Of a DNA stretch of 64,000 nucleotides, positions 10,240-20,841 are shown in pieces. The DNA lies in NCBI GenBank assembly GCA_013289985.1, contig JABCYW010000016.1, positions 1 through 64,000 of the forward strand, in the 5' to 3' direction. The DNA comes from Betaproteobacteria bacterium (GTDB lineage: Bacteria > Pseudomonadota > Gammaproteobacteria > Burkholderiales > Burkholderiaceae_C). Each line of letters starts with the position of its first letter. Position 1 is the stretch's first letter. Under the pieces are notes generated by a model. It saw nothing but the letters and a program-made list of their open reading frames with translations, made no database searches and was not told where the DNA came from. The translations under genes were made by a program, and so were the position numbers.

Positions 10240-10906
10240 GGGCCTGCAGCCACGCGGCGAGCTCGGCCACGCTGTGCGCCACGAACAGCGGCGCGTGCGC
10301 GGCGAACTCCGACGCCTGGTGGGCTCCGTAGGCCACGGCGACGCTGGGCGCGCCGGCGTTGGCGGCCAGTTGCAGGTCGTGCGTGGTGTCGCCGATCATC
10401 AGCGTGCGATCCGGGACCGTGCCGAACTCGCGCATCAGCTCGAGAAGCATCTGCGGGTCGGGCTTGGAGCGCGTCTCGTCGGCCGTGCGCGTGCCGTCGA
10501 ACACGCCCCTCAGCTCCACCGAGTGCAGCGCCTCGTCGAGGCCCGCGCGGCTCTTGCCGGTGGCCACCGCCAGCCAGTGGTGGCGGGCCTTCAGCGCCTT
10601 CAGCAGCTCCAGCACGCCGGGGAACAGCGTCAGGTCGTGCTGGCGCGCCAGGTAGTGGAAGCGGTAGCGTTCCACCATCTGCGGGATCTGCTCGGGCGTG
10701 ATGTCGGGCACCGCGTGCTTCATCGCGCCGTGCAGGCTCAGGCCGATCACCCACGAGGCGCGCTCGTCGTCGGGCACCGGCAGCCCCAGGTCGCGGCAGG
10801 CGGCCTGGATGCTGTGCACGATCAGCGCGGTGGAGTCGAACAGCGTGCCGTCCCAGTCGAAGGCGACGAGGTCGAAGCGGCGCGGGCGGTCGGGGGAGGC
10901 TGTCAC
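10232..10906 (-). CDS. HAD family hydrolase, phosphoglycolate phosphatase-like
   Basis: Haloacid-dehalogenase phosphatase of about 224 residues. The nucleophile motif is FDWDGTLFDS (D17 and D19), followed by a helical cap, a lysine in ATGKSRAG and the final motif MIGDTTHDLQLAANAGA. The Gph-like length suggests a phosphoglycolate or nucleotide phosphatase, but the substrate is not determined. I chose the GTG at 10906 because it overlaps the rluC stop as GTGA. A longer reading would run inside rluC. Confidence 0.85.
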   Translation of the reverse strand: MTASPDRPRRFDLVAFDWDGTLFDSTALIVHSIQAACRDLGLPVPDDERASWVIGLSLHGAMKHAVPDITPEQIPQMVERYRFHYLARQHDLTLFPGVLELLKALKARHHWLAVATGKSRAGLDEALHSVELRGVFDGTRTADETRSKPDPQMLLELMREFGTVPDRTLMIGDTTHDLQLAANAGAPSVAVAYGAHQASEFAAHAPLFVAHSVAELAAWLQAHA

Positions 10907-12057
10907 GGGTTCTCCGTCTGGCGCGCGAGGCCGGCGACCAGCGCGGCGCATTCGGGCGGCAGCGGCGCCACGAGCTCGAGGCGTTCGCCGCTGGCGGGAT
11001 GGTCGAAGGCAAGCTGCCGGGCGTGCAGGAACATGCGCTCGAAGCGCACGCCCGGCACGGCCTCGCCGCGCGCGAAGCGGCGATTGAGCGCGAAGTCGCC
11101 GTACTTGTCGTCGCCCACGATCACGTGGCCGGAGTGCTGCAGGTGCACGCGGATCTGGTGCGTTCGGCCGGTCTTGATGGTGACGTCCAGCAAGGTGGTG
11201 TCCGCGAACTGCGTCGCGATGCGCACCAGCGAGATCGAGCGCTGGCCGTCCGGATGGTCGTCGGCCACCGGGTAGACGCGGCGCTCGCCGCCGCCGTCCT
11301 CGGTCTTGTGCAGGGCCACGTCGATCACCTTCAGCTTCGCGGGCCAGCGCCCCACCACCAGCGCGGCGTAGGTCTTGCCGGTCTCGCGGGCGCGGAACTG
11401 CTCCTGCAGGGCCAGCAGCGCGCTGCGCTTCTTGGCCAGCAGCAGGATGCCCGAGGTCTCGCGGTCGAGCCGGTGCACCAGTTCCAGGTACTTCTGCTGC
11501 GGCCGGGCCCGGCGCAGCTGCTCGATGACGCCGAAGCTCACGCCCGAGCCGCCGTGCACGGCGGTGCCGGACGGCTTGTCGATGGCGATCAGGTGCTCGT
11601 CCTCGAACAGGATCGGGAACTCGCGCGGCGGCGCGGCCTCGGCCGGCGTCGCGGGCGCGGCCATGCGCACGGGCGGCACGCGCACGAGGTCGCCGCCGGC
11701 CAGCTTGGTGTCGGCCGAGGCGCGACCCTTGTTCACGCGCACCTCGCCCGAACGGATGATGCGGTAGACGTGCGTCTTGGGCACGCCCCTGAGCTCGCGC
11801 AACAGGAAGTTGTCCAGGCGCTGGCCTTCGTATTCGGCGTCCACCGTGACGGTGCGGACGGCCGGCGCGGCCTCGACGGCAGGCGCCGGCGCGGGCGCGC
11901 GCGGGACGGGTCGGGCCGCGGTCGCCGCGGGTCGCGCACGCGGCTTGGCCGTCGCGGCCACGGGGGCCTTGCCGGGAGCGCCCGGCTTCGCCTTGGCGCC
12001 GCCCCGGGCCGGTGTTTGAGCCGGCTTGCGTTTCGCCTCTATAATTGGCCGGACCAC
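10903..12057 (-). CDS. rluC: 23S rRNA pseudouridine synthase RluC
   Basis: Pseudouridine synthase for 23S rRNA (positions 955/2504/2580 in E. coli numbering). An S4 RNA-binding domain (QRLDNFLLRELRGVPKTHVY...) precedes the RluA-type catalytic domain with the aspartate motif ELVHRLDRETSGILLLAKK. The N-terminal 80 or so residues are Ala/Pro/Lys-rich and low complexity. The frame is open back to 12330, but that part overlaps the rne promoter region. GTG 12057 is the most upstream plausible start that leaves it free; the exact start is uncertain. It heads the phosphatase-Rieske-S49 run and is divergent from rne, another RNA-processing gene. Confidence 0.85.
   Translation of the reverse strand: MVRPIIEAKRKPAQTPARGGAKAKPGAPGKAPVAATAKPRARPAATAARPVPRAPAPAPAVEAAPAVRTVTVDAEYEGQRLDNFLLRELRGVPKTHVYRIIRSGEVRVNKGRASADTKLAGGDLVRVPPVRMAAPATPAEAAPPREFPILFEDEHLIAIDKPSGTAVHGGSGVSFGVIEQLRRARPQQKYLELVHRLDRETSGILLLAKKRSALLALQEQFRARETGKTYAALVVGRWPAKLKVIDVALHKTEDGGGERRVYPVADDHPDGQRSISLVRIATQFADTTLLDVTIKTGRTHQIRVHLQHSGHVIVGDDKYGDFALNRRFARGEAVPGVRFERMFLHARQLAFDHPASGERLELVAPLPPECAALVAGLARQTENP
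12016..12045 (+). promoter_or_regulatory. Putative sigma-70 promoter of rne
   Basis: TTGAGC (12016-12021), an 18-nt spacer and a perfect TATAAT (12040-12045) lie on the plus strand, overlapping the first codons of divergent rluC. Transcription from here would give rne a 5-prime leader of nearly 790 nt. Confidence 0.5.
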
Positions 12058-12837
12058 GTTAGCGACATAAGTTCTTGATTTTCCAGAGTTTACCTGGGTA
12101 ATCCGCCAGACGGACCTCAAGTCGGCCCTTTGAAACTCGACAACAAAACCGCGACGACGTGGCGCCAAGTATCGAAAGAGACGCGGCAAACAAGGTGATG
12201 CAACGCGCTCGGCGCCTCGACAGGCCGGTGACCACGAAGTGGCCCGGCGGCCGGATGCAAAGACGCGGAAGAGCAACGACTCACGAACCGACCTGCATTT
12301 TTCCGCAGGCTGGAGATAAAGGTTTTCCAAGGTCGCCAGACGGAGTTCCCAACGGAAATCCAGCTGGCAGCCGGTGTCAGATCCCTTTCAATCGCAACGC
12401 ATGGCGTTCGTTTCCCACCCCCACCCGACCCCACCCCGCCACGCGGGCGAGCACGCACGGCCCTGGCCGGCGCCCGGCGCATATCCGCGCCGCGCCGCCG
12501 CCACCGCCCTGCGCTCCCCCCGCGCCCGGGGCCGCCTGGTGCGTGGACCTGCAGGAGCGGCCATGGCCGTGACCGCAGGTGGCCTTTCAGGAAACATCCG
12601 ACGTCCGGCACCGCGAGGCCAAAGCCTGACGCCATAGCGCCAACGCTGTTCCTGCCAACGTCCCGTCACCGGGGCCCGGCGAGCAGTCCAGGGCGGTTCC
12701 TTCCTTCGGTTCGCTTGTAGTTTCTCGTGCATCGTTAACGCGCTTCGCAGGCCCTGTCGACATCGGCCTGCAGGAAGCGCAGTGAGGCGAACGCCTCGCG
12801 TCGGCGCATCGCCGCGCGAAGCGAAGAAGGAGTGCAC
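12058..12837 (+). promoter_or_regulatory. Long structured leader region of rne
   Basis: This 780-bp region contains no convincing gene. The first part is relatively A-rich and the middle is very C-rich. Close to rne it is dense in hairpins: 12740-12780 (7 bp plus 7 bp with a 2-nt bulge), 12784-12797 (GAGGCG/CGCCTC) and 12802-12814 (CGGCG/CGCCG). The ribosome site AAGGAG follows at 12827-12832. E. coli rne is autoregulated through hairpins in a long 5-prime UTR, and a similar role is inferred here. A smaller stem, CCTGC/GCAGG, sits at 12292-12309. Confidence 0.5.
12740..12780 (+). promoter_or_regulatory. Strong bulged hairpin in the rne leader
   Basis: GCGCTTC and GCAGGCC (12740-12753) pair with GGCCTGC (12765-12771) and GAAGCGC (12774-12780). 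The loop is 11 nt, and an AG bulge interrupts the 3-prime arm. It lies 46 nt before the Shine-Dalgarno site and is followed by two smaller hairpins, an arrangement reminiscent of the RNase E-sensing hairpins of gammaproteobacterial rne. Confidence 0.5.
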
Positions 12838-15800
12838 GTGAAACGCATGCTCATCAATGCGACCCAGCCGGAAGAACGCCGGCTGGCCATCGTCGACGGC
12901 CAGAAACTTCTCGATTTCGAAAACGAGATCGAAGGGCGCGAACAGCGCAAGGGCAATATCTACAAGGCGGTCGTGACGCGCGTCGAGCCGTCGCTCGAGG
13001 CCTGTTTCGTCGACTACGGCGAGGACCGCCATGGTTTCCTGCCGTTCAAGGAAATCTCGCGCCAGTATTTCCGCGAAGGCACCGACGTCAAGTCGGCCCG
13101 CATCCAGGACGCGATCCGCGACGGCCAGGAACTCCTGGTGCAGGTCGAGAAGGAAGAACGCGGCAACAAGGGCGCGGCCCTGACCACGTTCGTGTCGCTG
13201 GCCGGCCGCTACCTCGTGCTGATGCCCAACAACCCGCGCGGCGGCGGCGTCAGCCGTCGCATCGAGGGCGAGGACCGCGAGGAGCTCAAGGAAAACCTCG
13301 ACCAGCTCGAGTACCCGAAGGGCATGAGCCTGATCGCGCGCACCGCCGGCATCGGCCGCAGCGCGCCCGAGCTCCAGTGGGACCTGAACTACATGCTCAA
13401 GCTGTGGGACGCCATCGACGGCGCCTCCAAGCAGGGCAAGGGCGCGTTCCTCATCTATCAGGAATCGTCGCTGGTCATCCGCGCCATCCGCGATTACTTC
13501 ACCGCCGACATCGGCGAGATCCTGATCGACACGGACGACATCTTCGAGCAGGCGCAGCAGTTCATGAACCACGTGATGCCGGAGACGGCCAATCGCGTGA
13601 AGCGCTACCGCGACGACGCGGCGCTGTTCAGCCGCTTCCAGATCGAGCACCAGATCGAGACCGCGTTCTCGCGCACGGTCAACCTGCCGGCCGGCGGCGC
13701 GATCGTCATCGACCACACGGAAGCGCTGGTCTCCATCGACGTCAACTCCGCGCGCGCCACGCGCGGCGGCGACATCGAGGAAACGGCCACCCGCACCAAC
13801 CTCGAAGCGGCCGACGAGATCGCGCGCCAGATGCGCCTGCGCGACCTGGGCGGCCTGATCGTGGTCGACTTCATCGACATGGAAGAGTCGAAGAACCGCC
13901 GCGAGGTGGAGCAACGCCTGCGCGACGCGCTGCGTTTCGACCGCGCCCGCGTGCAGTTCTCGTCCATCAGCAAGTTCGGCCTGCTCGAACTGAGCCGCCA
14001 GCGCCTGCGCCCGGCGCTGAGCGAAGGCAGCCACATCACCTGCCCGCGCTGCAACGGCACGGGCCACATCCGCGACACCGAATCGTCCGCCCTGCAGATC
14101 CTGCGCATCATCCAGGAAGAGTCGATGAAGGAGAACACGGCCGCCGTGCACGTGCAGGTGCCGGTGGAAGTGGTGTCGTTCCTGCTCAACGAGAAGCGCA
14201 GCGAGATCACCAAGATCGAGCTGAAGCAGCGCACCACCGTGCTGCTGGTGCCCAACAAGCACCTCGAGACGCCGAACTACAAGCTCGAGCGCCTGCGCCA
14301 TGACGACCCGCGCCTGGAAAACCTGCAGGCCAGCTACACGATGATCGAGGAGCCCCAGGACGAGGTCTCGATCACGCGCCGCGACAAGGCCAAGGCCAAG
14401 CAGGAACCGGTCATCAAGGGCGTGCTGCCCGACCAGCCGGCCCCGCCGGCACCGGCCCCCGCGCCGACGCCCGCCCCGGTTGCGCAGGCCGCGCAACCCG
14501 CACGCGCGCCGCGTCCCGCGGCCAAGCCCGCACCGGCGCCCGCCTCCGGTGGCTTCTTCGGCTGGATCAAGAACCTGTTCGGCGCGTCGCCCGCGCCTGC
14601 CCCGGTGGCCGCGCCCGCCCCGGCGACGGCCGCGCCGGCCGCCCGCACGGGCGAGTCGCGCGACGGCAATCGTGACGGCCGCGGCCGTGACGACAAGCGT
14701 CGTGGCGGTCGCAACGGCGAGCGTGGCGAACGCGGTGGCCGTGGCTCGGAAGCCCGTGGCGGCGAAGGCCGCGGCGGCGAGCGCAAGGCCGGAGAAGGTC
14801 GTCCGCCGCGCGACGAATCGCGCCGCGGTGAGCGCAGCGAGCGCAATCGCGAGACCGTGTCCGAGAACGCCGAGGCGCGTCCGGAAGGCCGCGGCGGTCG
14901 CCGTGGCGAACCGCGTGTCGACGGCGCACCGCGAGAAGGTGGCCGCGAAGGCGGCCGCCGCGAACGCGCCCCGCGCGAAGATCGTCCGGCCCAGGTCGAG
15001 GGCGCCGAAGGCATGACGGCCGAGGCCGCACCGCAACGCGAACGCGGCGAACGCGGCGGCCGCCGTCCGGCCCCCGCACCGGTGGCCGAAGCGCCCACCG
15101 GCTACGGCGAACTGGGCGAGCAAGGCGAGCTGATCGACACCCCGCCGGGCGCCGAGGTGGTGGCCGGCGCCGTGTCCGGCGACGGCACGCCCGCGGCCGA
15201 TGGCGAGCGCGACGGCCGTCGCCGCCGCCGTCGCCGTGGCGGCCGTGGCCGTGACGATGCGTCCGGCGAAGGCAGTGTCGAGGGCGAAGGCAACGACGCC
15301 GTCGCCGAGGGCGAAACGCCCGCGGAAGGCGCCGTGGCCGCGGAAGGCGAAGCACAGGCCGACGGCGAAGGCGAAGGCGGCAACCGCCGCCGTGGCCGCG
15401 GTCGCGACCGCAATCGTGGCCCGCGCCGCGAGGACGGCCAGGGCGACACCAGCGGCGAGACCGCCACCGAAGGCCTGGCCGGCAACGCCGCGCTGACCGA
15501 GGCGGCCGGCGTCGCCGAACCCGCACCGGCGCCGGTGCTGGCCGATGTCCCCGCGCCGCACGTGGCAGCCGCTCCGCTGGCTGAAGCCGCCGAGGCCGAC
15601 GAAACGCCGGCCCGCGTGGCCGTGCCGTTCGAATCGCGCGCCTTCACGGCGCCGGCTCCGACGCCCGCGCCTGTCGTGGCGGCGCCGGTCGCGCCCATCG
15701 CGCCGGTCGTGGTGCCGGTCGTGCCGAAGTTCGACCTGCCCATCGCCGACCTGAACACGCTCGCGGGTTCGGCCGGCCTCGAGTGGGTGCACTCCAACGC

Positions 15801-15969
15801 CGACAGCGTGCGCGCCGCCCAGGAGGCGATCGCCAACGCGCCCAAGGCCGCGCACGTGCCACGCGAACGCCCGCCGGTGGTCGTGGTCGACGAAGGCCCG
15901 CTGGTGCTGGTGGAGACCCGCAAGGATCTCAGCCAGATCAAGCTGCCGTTCGATACGCAGGCCTCCTGA
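12838..15969 (+). CDS. rne: Ribonuclease E
   Basis: Endoribonuclease and degradosome scaffold, 1043 residues. I chose GTG 12838 ([13 protein letters not shown], the family N-terminus), which follows AAGGAG at 12827-12832. The N-terminal half carries the S1 and 5-prime-sensor regions, metal-binding aspartates D301 (VSIDVN) and D344 (VVDFIDM), and the zinc-link cysteines C402 and C405 in CPRCNGTG, all close to E. coli numbering. The C-terminal half is disordered, Pro/Ala-rich then Arg/Gly/Glu-rich, suited to RNA and partner binding. An aromatic amphipathic patch, [12 protein letters not shown], at residues 571-582 probably binds membrane. The gene is likely autoregulated through its long leader. 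Confidence 0.95.
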   Translation: MKRMLINATQPEERRLAIVDGQKLLDFENEIEGREQRKGNIYKAVVTRVEPSLEACFVDYGEDRHGFLPFKEISRQYFREGTDVKSARIQDAIRDGQELLVQVEKEERGNKGAALTTFVSLAGRYLVLMPNNPRGGGVSRRIEGEDREELKENLDQLEYPKGMSLIARTAGIGRSAPELQWDLNYMLKLWDAIDGASKQGKGAFLIYQESSLVIRAIRDYFTADIGEILIDTDDIFEQAQQFMNHVMPETANRVKRYRDDAALFSRFQIEHQIETAFSRTVNLPAGGAIVIDHTEALVSIDVNSARATRGGDIEETATRTNLEAADEIARQMRLRDLGGLIVVDFIDMEESKNRREVEQRLRDALRFDRARVQFSSISKFGLLELSRQRLRPALSEGSHITCPRCNGTGHIRDTESSALQILRIIQEESMKENTAAVHVQVPVEVVSFLLNEKRSEITKIELKQRTTVLLVPNKHLETPNYKLERLRHDDPRLENLQASYTMIEEPQDEVSITRRDKAKAKQEPVIKGVLPDQPAPPAPAPAPTPAPVAQAAQPARAPRPAAKPAPAPASGGFFGWIKNLFGASPAPAPVAAPAPATAAPAARTGESRDGNRDGRGRDDKRRGGRNGERGERGGRGSEARGGEGRGGERKAGEGRPPRDESRRGERSERNRETVSENAEARPEGRGGRRGEPRVDGAPREGGREGGRRERAPREDRPAQVEGAEGMTAEAAPQRERGERGGRRPAPAPVAEAPTGYGELGEQGELIDTPPGAEVVAGAVSGDGTPAADGERDGRRRRRRRGGRGRDDASGEGSVEGEGNDAVAEGETPAEGAVAAEGEAQADGEGEGGNRRRGRGRDRNRGPRREDGQGDTSGETATEGLAGNAALTEAAGVAEPAPAPVLADVPAPHVAAAPLAEAAEADETPARVAVPFESRAFTAPAPTPAPVVAAPVAPIAPVVVPVVPKFDLPIADLNTLAGSAGLEWVHSNADSVRAAQEAIANAPKAAHVPRERPPVVVVDEGPLVLVETRKDLSQIKLPFDTQAS

Positions 15970-15985
15970 TTGCCGCGGTGACGCC

Positions 15986-16507
15986 ATGACGAATCCGACC
16001 GCCCTCCCCGCTCGCCGCCCCGTGTTCCGGACGCTGTGCATCGTGGGGGCCGTCGGGCTCGCGCTGTCGCTGTCGGCCTGCAAGGACGTCGGCGCGGTGT
16101 CGCTGACGCCCGCGGGTGCGGCGCTGGTGGCCTCGGCGCCGGCCGTCTCGACGGCCCACGTGCCGGCGCCGCCCGTCATCGCCTCCGCGGCCGCGCCGGG
16201 CGACCTGGCGTCGGTCGATGCGCAACTGGAGAAGACGCTCGCCGGCGCGTCGGCCTGCACCGTCGACACCGAATGCCATTCGGTGGCCGTCGGCGCCAAG
16301 GCGTGCGGCGGCCCGACGGGCTACCGCGCGTACTCGAGCAAGACCGTCTCCGCCGCCAGCGTCGATGCGCTGGCGCAGCGCGAGCGCGACCTCGCGGGCC
16401 AGGCGGCGCGCGCGTCGCACCAGGTGTCCACCTGCTACATGCTCGCCGACCCCGGCGCGCATTGCCAGCAGAATAAGTGCGTCACCGGGCCGGCCGGGCC
16501 GGGCTGA
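15986..16507 (+). CDS. Small secreted lipoprotein of unknown function
   Basis: A 173-residue protein. A basic N-terminus and a hydrophobic stretch end in LSAC, so C32 is the likely lipidated cysteine. After a Pro/Ala linker comes a compact Cys-containing domain (residues about 84-168) with CTVDTECHSVAVGAKACGGP and a final CYMLADPGAHCQQNKC, giving about six cysteines likely to form disulfides in the periplasm. I recognise the domain style but not a function. It follows rne by 16 bp and is closed by an intrinsic terminator, so it may be co-transcribed with rne. Confidence 0.7.
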   Translation: MTNPTALPARRPVFRTLCIVGAVGLALSLSACKDVGAVSLTPAGAALVASAPAVSTAHVPAPPVIASAAAPGDLASVDAQLEKTLAGASACTVDTECHSVAVGAKACGGPTGYRAYSSKTVSAASVDALAQRERDLAGQAARASHQVSTCYMLADPGAHCQQNKCVTGPAGPG

Positions 16508-16527
16508 GCGACATCGCCCTCACGACG

Positions 16528-16558
16528 AGCCGCGCGCCTTCGGGCCCGCGGCTTTTTT
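16528..16558 (+). terminator. Intrinsic terminator after the rne-lipoprotein unit
   Basis: The stem AGCCGCG (16528-16534) / CGCGGCT (16547-16553) encloses a CTTCGG-containing loop. T53 closes the stem and begins a run of six T. It ends the rightward rne transcript just before the convergent nagZ stop. Confidence 0.8.
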
Positions 16559-16576
16559 CATGGCGGCGAGGCCCGT

Positions 16577-17761
16577 CTAGAGCCGGTCGAGGGCGCGCAG
16601 GTAGGCCGCGTCGCGCATCAGGTCGTCCCAGGCCAGCGGCTCGGTCTGCGGCAGCAGGTCCAGCCGGCGCCTTTCGGACGCGGCGTCCGGTGCCCAGGTG
16701 CCGTCGGCGCGCGCCTTGACGAGGCCGTCCAGCAGGTCGTCCAGCGGCTCGCCCTTGCCCACGCTCTGGTTGCACAGCAGTACCAGGTCGCAGCCGGCGT
16801 TCATCGCCAGCACGGCCGCCTCGGCATAGCCCAGCGTGCGGCCGCCCAGAGTGCGCGCGCCGGCCATGCTCAGGTCGTCGGAGAAGATCGCGCCGGTGAA
16901 GCCGAGCCGCGAGCGCAGGATGTCGTGCAGCCACGGCGCCGAGAAGCCCGCGGGCTTGTCGTCGACGTCGGGGTAGACGACGTGGGCCGGCATCACGCTG
17001 GCCAGCGAGGTGGACAGCCACTCGTAGGGCCGCGCGTCGTCCAGCAGGATCTCGGAGAGCGGGCGCGGGTCGACCGGAATGTCGACGTGGCTGTCGGCCG
17101 CGACGTGGCCGTGGCCGGGGAAGTGCTTGCCGCAGTTGGCCATGCCGGCCTGGCGCATGCCCAGCATCAGGCTCTTGGCCAGCAGCGTGACGATGCGGGC
17201 GTCGCGATGGAATGAGCGGTCGCCGATGACCGCGCTGTGGCCGAAGTGCAGATCGAGCACCGGCGCGAAGCTCAGGTCGACGCCGCAGGAACGCAGCTCG
17301 GTGGCCATCACGAAGCCGGCCGCGGTGGCCGAGTCGGTGGCGGCCATCGCGCCGTCGCCCGCGGGGCCGGCGCCGTCGTCCATCCAGCGCTTGCCGTAGA
17401 CATCCATGGCCGGCAGGTGCGTGAAGCCGTCGGTGCGGAAGCGCTGCACGCGCCCCCCCTCGTGGTCGACGCACACCAGCAGGTCGGGCCGGATCGCCTT
17501 CATCTCGGCCACCAGCTCGGTGACCTGCCGGCGGTTGACCCAGTTGCGCCCGAACAGGATCGCGCCGCCGGTCAGCGGATGCGCGAGGCGGCGCCGGTCG
17601 TCGGCGCTGAGCCTGGTGCCGGCCACGTCGAGGATCACCGGCGCATGGTCGTCGAAGCGAGCGTCGGGTACGAAGTCCAGCGGCTCGCTGAACTGGGCGA
17701 CGATGGCGGCCTCGCCGGAGGGCTTGGGGGTCTTGGCGTTCTTCTTGATCTTGCGGGCCAT
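16577..17761 (-). CDS. nagZ: Beta-N-acetylhexosaminidase NagZ (GH3)
   Basis: Cytoplasmic glycosidase that removes N-acetylglucosamine from anhydromuropeptides during cell-wall recycling. The catalytic and substrate-loop signature KHFPGHGHVAADSHVD is present, with CVDHEGGRVQRF near the N-terminus and the conserved GAIFSDDLSMAGA block holding the aspartate nucleophile. At 394 residues it is about 40 longer than typical, because of a Lys-rich N-terminal extension before HAPVILDVAGT. No better internal start is evident, and the present one sits 3 bp after the acpS stop, which fits operon spacing. Confidence 0.92.
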   Translation of the reverse strand: MARKIKKNAKTPKPSGEAAIVAQFSEPLDFVPDARFDDHAPVILDVAGTRLSADDRRRLAHPLTGGAILFGRNWVNRRQVTELVAEMKAIRPDLLVCVDHEGGRVQRFRTDGFTHLPAMDVYGKRWMDDGAGPAGDGAMAATDSATAAGFVMATELRSCGVDLSFAPVLDLHFGHSAVIGDRSFHRDARIVTLLAKSLMLGMRQAGMANCGKHFPGHGHVAADSHVDIPVDPRPLSEILLDDARPYEWLSTSLASVMPAHVVYPDVDDKPAGFSAPWLHDILRSRLGFTGAIFSDDLSMAGARTLGGRTLGYAEAAVLAMNAGCDLVLLCNQSVGKGEPLDDLLDGLVKARADGTWAPDAASERRRLDLLPQTEPLAWDDLMRDAAYLRALDRL

Positions 17762-17764
17762 GGG

Positions 17765-18165
17765 TCAGCTCCGGGTTGGCGTGGTCTCGACCACCACGAA
17801 GGAGGCCACATAGTCGGTCTCGTCGGTCACGGTGACGTGCGCGACGAGATTGCGCTCGGCGAACCACGCCGCCATCTCGCCGTGCAGGCGGATGAAGGGC
17901 TTGCCGGAGCGTTCGTTGAGGATCTCGCAGCTGCGCCAGGTCATGGGCATGTGCAGCCCCATGCCCACGGCCTTGGAGAACGCCTCCTTGGCCGAGAAGC
18001 GCGTGGCCAGGAAACGGATGCCGCGGCTCTCCACCTTGGCGCGCCGCGCGTGGAACACCTTCAGCTCGTCGGGGCCCAGCACTTTCTCGGCGAAGCGGTC
18101 GCCCTTGCGCTCCAGCGTGGCCGTGATGCGGCGCACGTCGCAGAGATCGGTGCCGATGCCGAAGA

Positions 18166-18169
<4 letters not shown>
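17765..18169 (-). CDS. acpS: Holo-[acyl-carrier-protein] synthase
   Basis: Transfers phosphopantetheine from CoA to acyl carrier protein. The 134-residue protein reads [15 protein letters not shown] at the start, with the metal-binding aspartate in GTDLCD and the later [15 protein letters not shown] signature. GTG 18169 overlaps the pdxJ stop (GTGA), giving translational coupling. The order pdxJ-acpS-nagZ is typical for Burkholderiales. Confidence 0.95.
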
Positions 18170-18963
<794 letters not shown>

Positions 18964-18980
18964 GAAGCGTTCTTTCGTGT

Positions 18981-19769
18981 TCAGCGCGTGCCGAGCAGTT
19001 GTCTTGCGTCTCTCATCACGTCGCGCGTGCGCAGCGCGGGCGAACCGAGATGATAGTGAACCAGCGGCCGCAGCACCGGCTTGAGGCGATCGAGGCGCGT
19101 CGCGCAGGCCACGTGCAGCGCGCCGAGGTTGTTGTCGCGCAGCGCGGCATCGATGGCCAGCAGGTCGGCGCCGGGCAGTCGGGCCGCAGCCAGCGACGGA
19201 TCGGCGTCGACCACGCCGCGGTCGCCCAGCCACTGGTAGTCGGCGTCGGGCGCCAGCGCCTGCTGGGTGGCGGTGACACGGTCGAGCTCGGGCAGCAGGC
19301 CGATGGCCTTGAGCAGCACCAGTTCGAACGCGCGCAGGCCGATCTGCTCGGCGAAGTCGTCGGACACCGCCAGGCTGCGCAGCGTGGCCGCGTAGGCGTC
19401 GAACAGCAGCGGGTGCGCGTCGCCGCGGGCGAGCAGCTTCATCAGCAGCTCGTTGAGGTAGAAGCCGGCGAACAGCCGCGCCGGCGGCAGCACCGGCGTC
19501 GCGTCGAGCCCGGCCCACTCGGCGGCGCGCAGCGTGACCACGTCGGCCTGCGCGTCCTCGGCCTGCTTGCCGATGGTGGCCGAGATGCGCTGGAACGGCA
19601 GCAGCACGCTGCGCAGCTGCGAGTACGGCCGCTTGGCGCCCTTGGCCGCCACCGTGACGCGGCCCCTGGAGCGCGTGAACAGGTCCAGGATCAGGCTGGT
19701 CTCGCTCCAGTCGTAGCGATGGAGCACGTAGGCGTCGAGCGGCGCCGTGACGCGGCGGGCGGTTGCCAC
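18981..19769 (-). CDS. recO: DNA repair protein RecO
   Basis: RecF-pathway mediator that loads RecA on SSB-coated gaps. The 262-residue protein has the N-terminal OB-fold ([20 protein letters not shown]) with [15 protein letters not shown], then a helical C-terminal domain. It has no zinc-finger cysteines, as is common in betaproteobacteria. It starts with GTG 4 bp after the era stop, consistent with the lepA-era operon. Confidence 0.92.
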   Translation of the reverse strand: MATARRVTAPLDAYVLHRYDWSETSLILDLFTRSRGRVTVAAKGAKRPYSQLRSVLLPFQRISATIGKQAEDAQADVVTLRAAEWAGLDATPVLPPARLFAGFYLNELLMKLLARGDAHPLLFDAYAATLRSLAVSDDFAEQIGLRAFELVLLKAIGLLPELDRVTATQQALAPDADYQWLGDRGVVDADPSLAAARLPGADLLAIDAALRDNNLGALHVACATRLDRLKPVLRPLVHYHLGSPALRTRDVMRDARQLLGTR

Positions 19770-19773
19770 CGGC

Positions 19774-20841
19774 CTACTCGTAGCCGTACGAGCGCAGATG
19801 TTCCTCGGAATCGGCCCAGCCCGAGCGCACCTTCACCCACACCTCGAGGAAGACCTTGGCCTCGAGCAGGCGCTCGAGCTCCTGGCGCGACTCCGACGCG
19901 ATGCGCTTGAGCTGCAGGCCCTTGGCGCCGATGACCATGCCCTTGTGCGCGTCGCGCTCCACGATGATGGTGGCGGCGATGCGGCGCATCGTGCCTTCCT
20001 CGACGAACTGGTCGATCACCACGGTCACGTTGTAGGGCAGCTCGTCGCCGGTCAGGCGGAACAGCTTCTCGCGGATCACCTCGCTGACCAGGAAGCGCTC
20101 GCTGCGGTCGGTGAGCATCTCGGCGTCGTAGAACCACGGCTGCTCGGGCAGGTAGGGCTTGAGCACGCCCAGCAGGCGCTCGATGTCGCTGGTGGAGTGC
20201 GAGGACATCGGGAAGAACTCGGCGAACGCGAACTTGTCCTGCATGGACTTCAGCCATGGCAGCAGGTCGCTGCGGCGCTGCACGGTGTCGAGCTTGTTCG
20301 GGATCAGGATCACCGGCTTGCCCTTGGGCATCAGCTGCAGCGCCTTGGCGTCGTCCGCGCCGAACTTGCCCGCCTCCACCATGAACAGCACGATGTCGAC
20401 GTCGGTCAGCACCGACACCACGGTCTTGTTCAGCGACTTGTTGAGCGCCGCGGAATGCTTCGTCTGGTAGCCGGGCGTGTCGACGAACACGAACTGGGCC
20501 GGGCCCTCGCTGCGCACGCCGGTGATGCGGTGGCGCGTGGTCTGCGCCTTGTTGGACGTGATGCTGATCTTCTGGCCCACCAGGGCGTTCAGCAGCGTGG
20601 ACTTGCCCACGTTGGGGCGGCCGACGATGGCCACGAGGCCGCAGCGCTTCTTCTCGCCGTGCTCGTCCACCGCGGCCGACAGCATCGCGGCGATCGCGGC
20701 CTCGCTGAGCGGGGTCTCGATCATCTCGTCGCCGTCGTCGGCGAAGTCTTCGGGGAGGTCGTCGGAATGACTGTCGCCTTGCGGCAGGTCGTCCTCCGGA
20801 AGCTCGTCGGACGAGTCGTGGGGAGGCTTGATTTCAGGCAC
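19774..20841 (-). CDS. era: GTPase Era, with acidic N-terminal extension
   Basis: GTPase that assists 30S maturation by binding the 16S rRNA 3-prime end. G motifs are GRPNVGKST (G1), DTPGYQ (G3) and NKLD (G4). A C-terminal KH domain contains [11 protein letters not shown]. The 355 residues exceed the usual roughly 300 because of an Asp/Glu/Ser-rich stretch of about 65 residues before [11 protein letters not shown]. The ATG at 20841 overlaps the rnc stop by 8 nt. An internal ATG at residue 40 would give a more normal protein, so the start is not settled. Confidence 0.93.
   Translation of the reverse strand: MPEIKPPHDSSDELPEDDLPQGDSHSDDLPEDFADDGDEMIETPLSEAAIAAMLSAAVDEHGEKKRCGLVAIVGRPNVGKSTLLNALVGQKISITSNKAQTTRHRITGVRSEGPAQFVFVDTPGYQTKHSAALNKSLNKTVVSVLTDVDIVLFMVEAGKFGADDAKALQLMPKGKPVILIPNKLDTVQRRSDLLPWLKSMQDKFAFAEFFPMSSHSTSDIERLLGVLKPYLPEQPWFYDAEMLTDRSERFLVSEVIREKLFRLTGDELPYNVTVVIDQFVEEGTMRRIAATIIVERDAHKGMVIGAKGLQLKRIASESRQELERLLEAKVFLEVWVKVRSGWADSEEHLRSYGYE

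Noticed and set aside
12159-12637. Small plus-strand frames in the rne leader
   Set aside because: They have no ribosome site, no recognisable motif and a composition typical of chance frames; the region is better explained as an untranslated leader.
12388-16299. A 1303-codon open frame antisense to rne, and a 1570-codon frame on the minus strand at 31515-36227
   Set aside because: Both are by-products of very high G+C and third-position bias. Their translations are Ala/Arg/Gly/His-rich with no recognisable domain, and they lie opposite well-supported genes.
16577-17761. Frameshift or fusion at the nagZ N-terminus because of the 40-residue extension
   Set aside because: The extension is in frame and Lys-rich, and the start fits operon spacing; a variable N-terminus is the simpler view.
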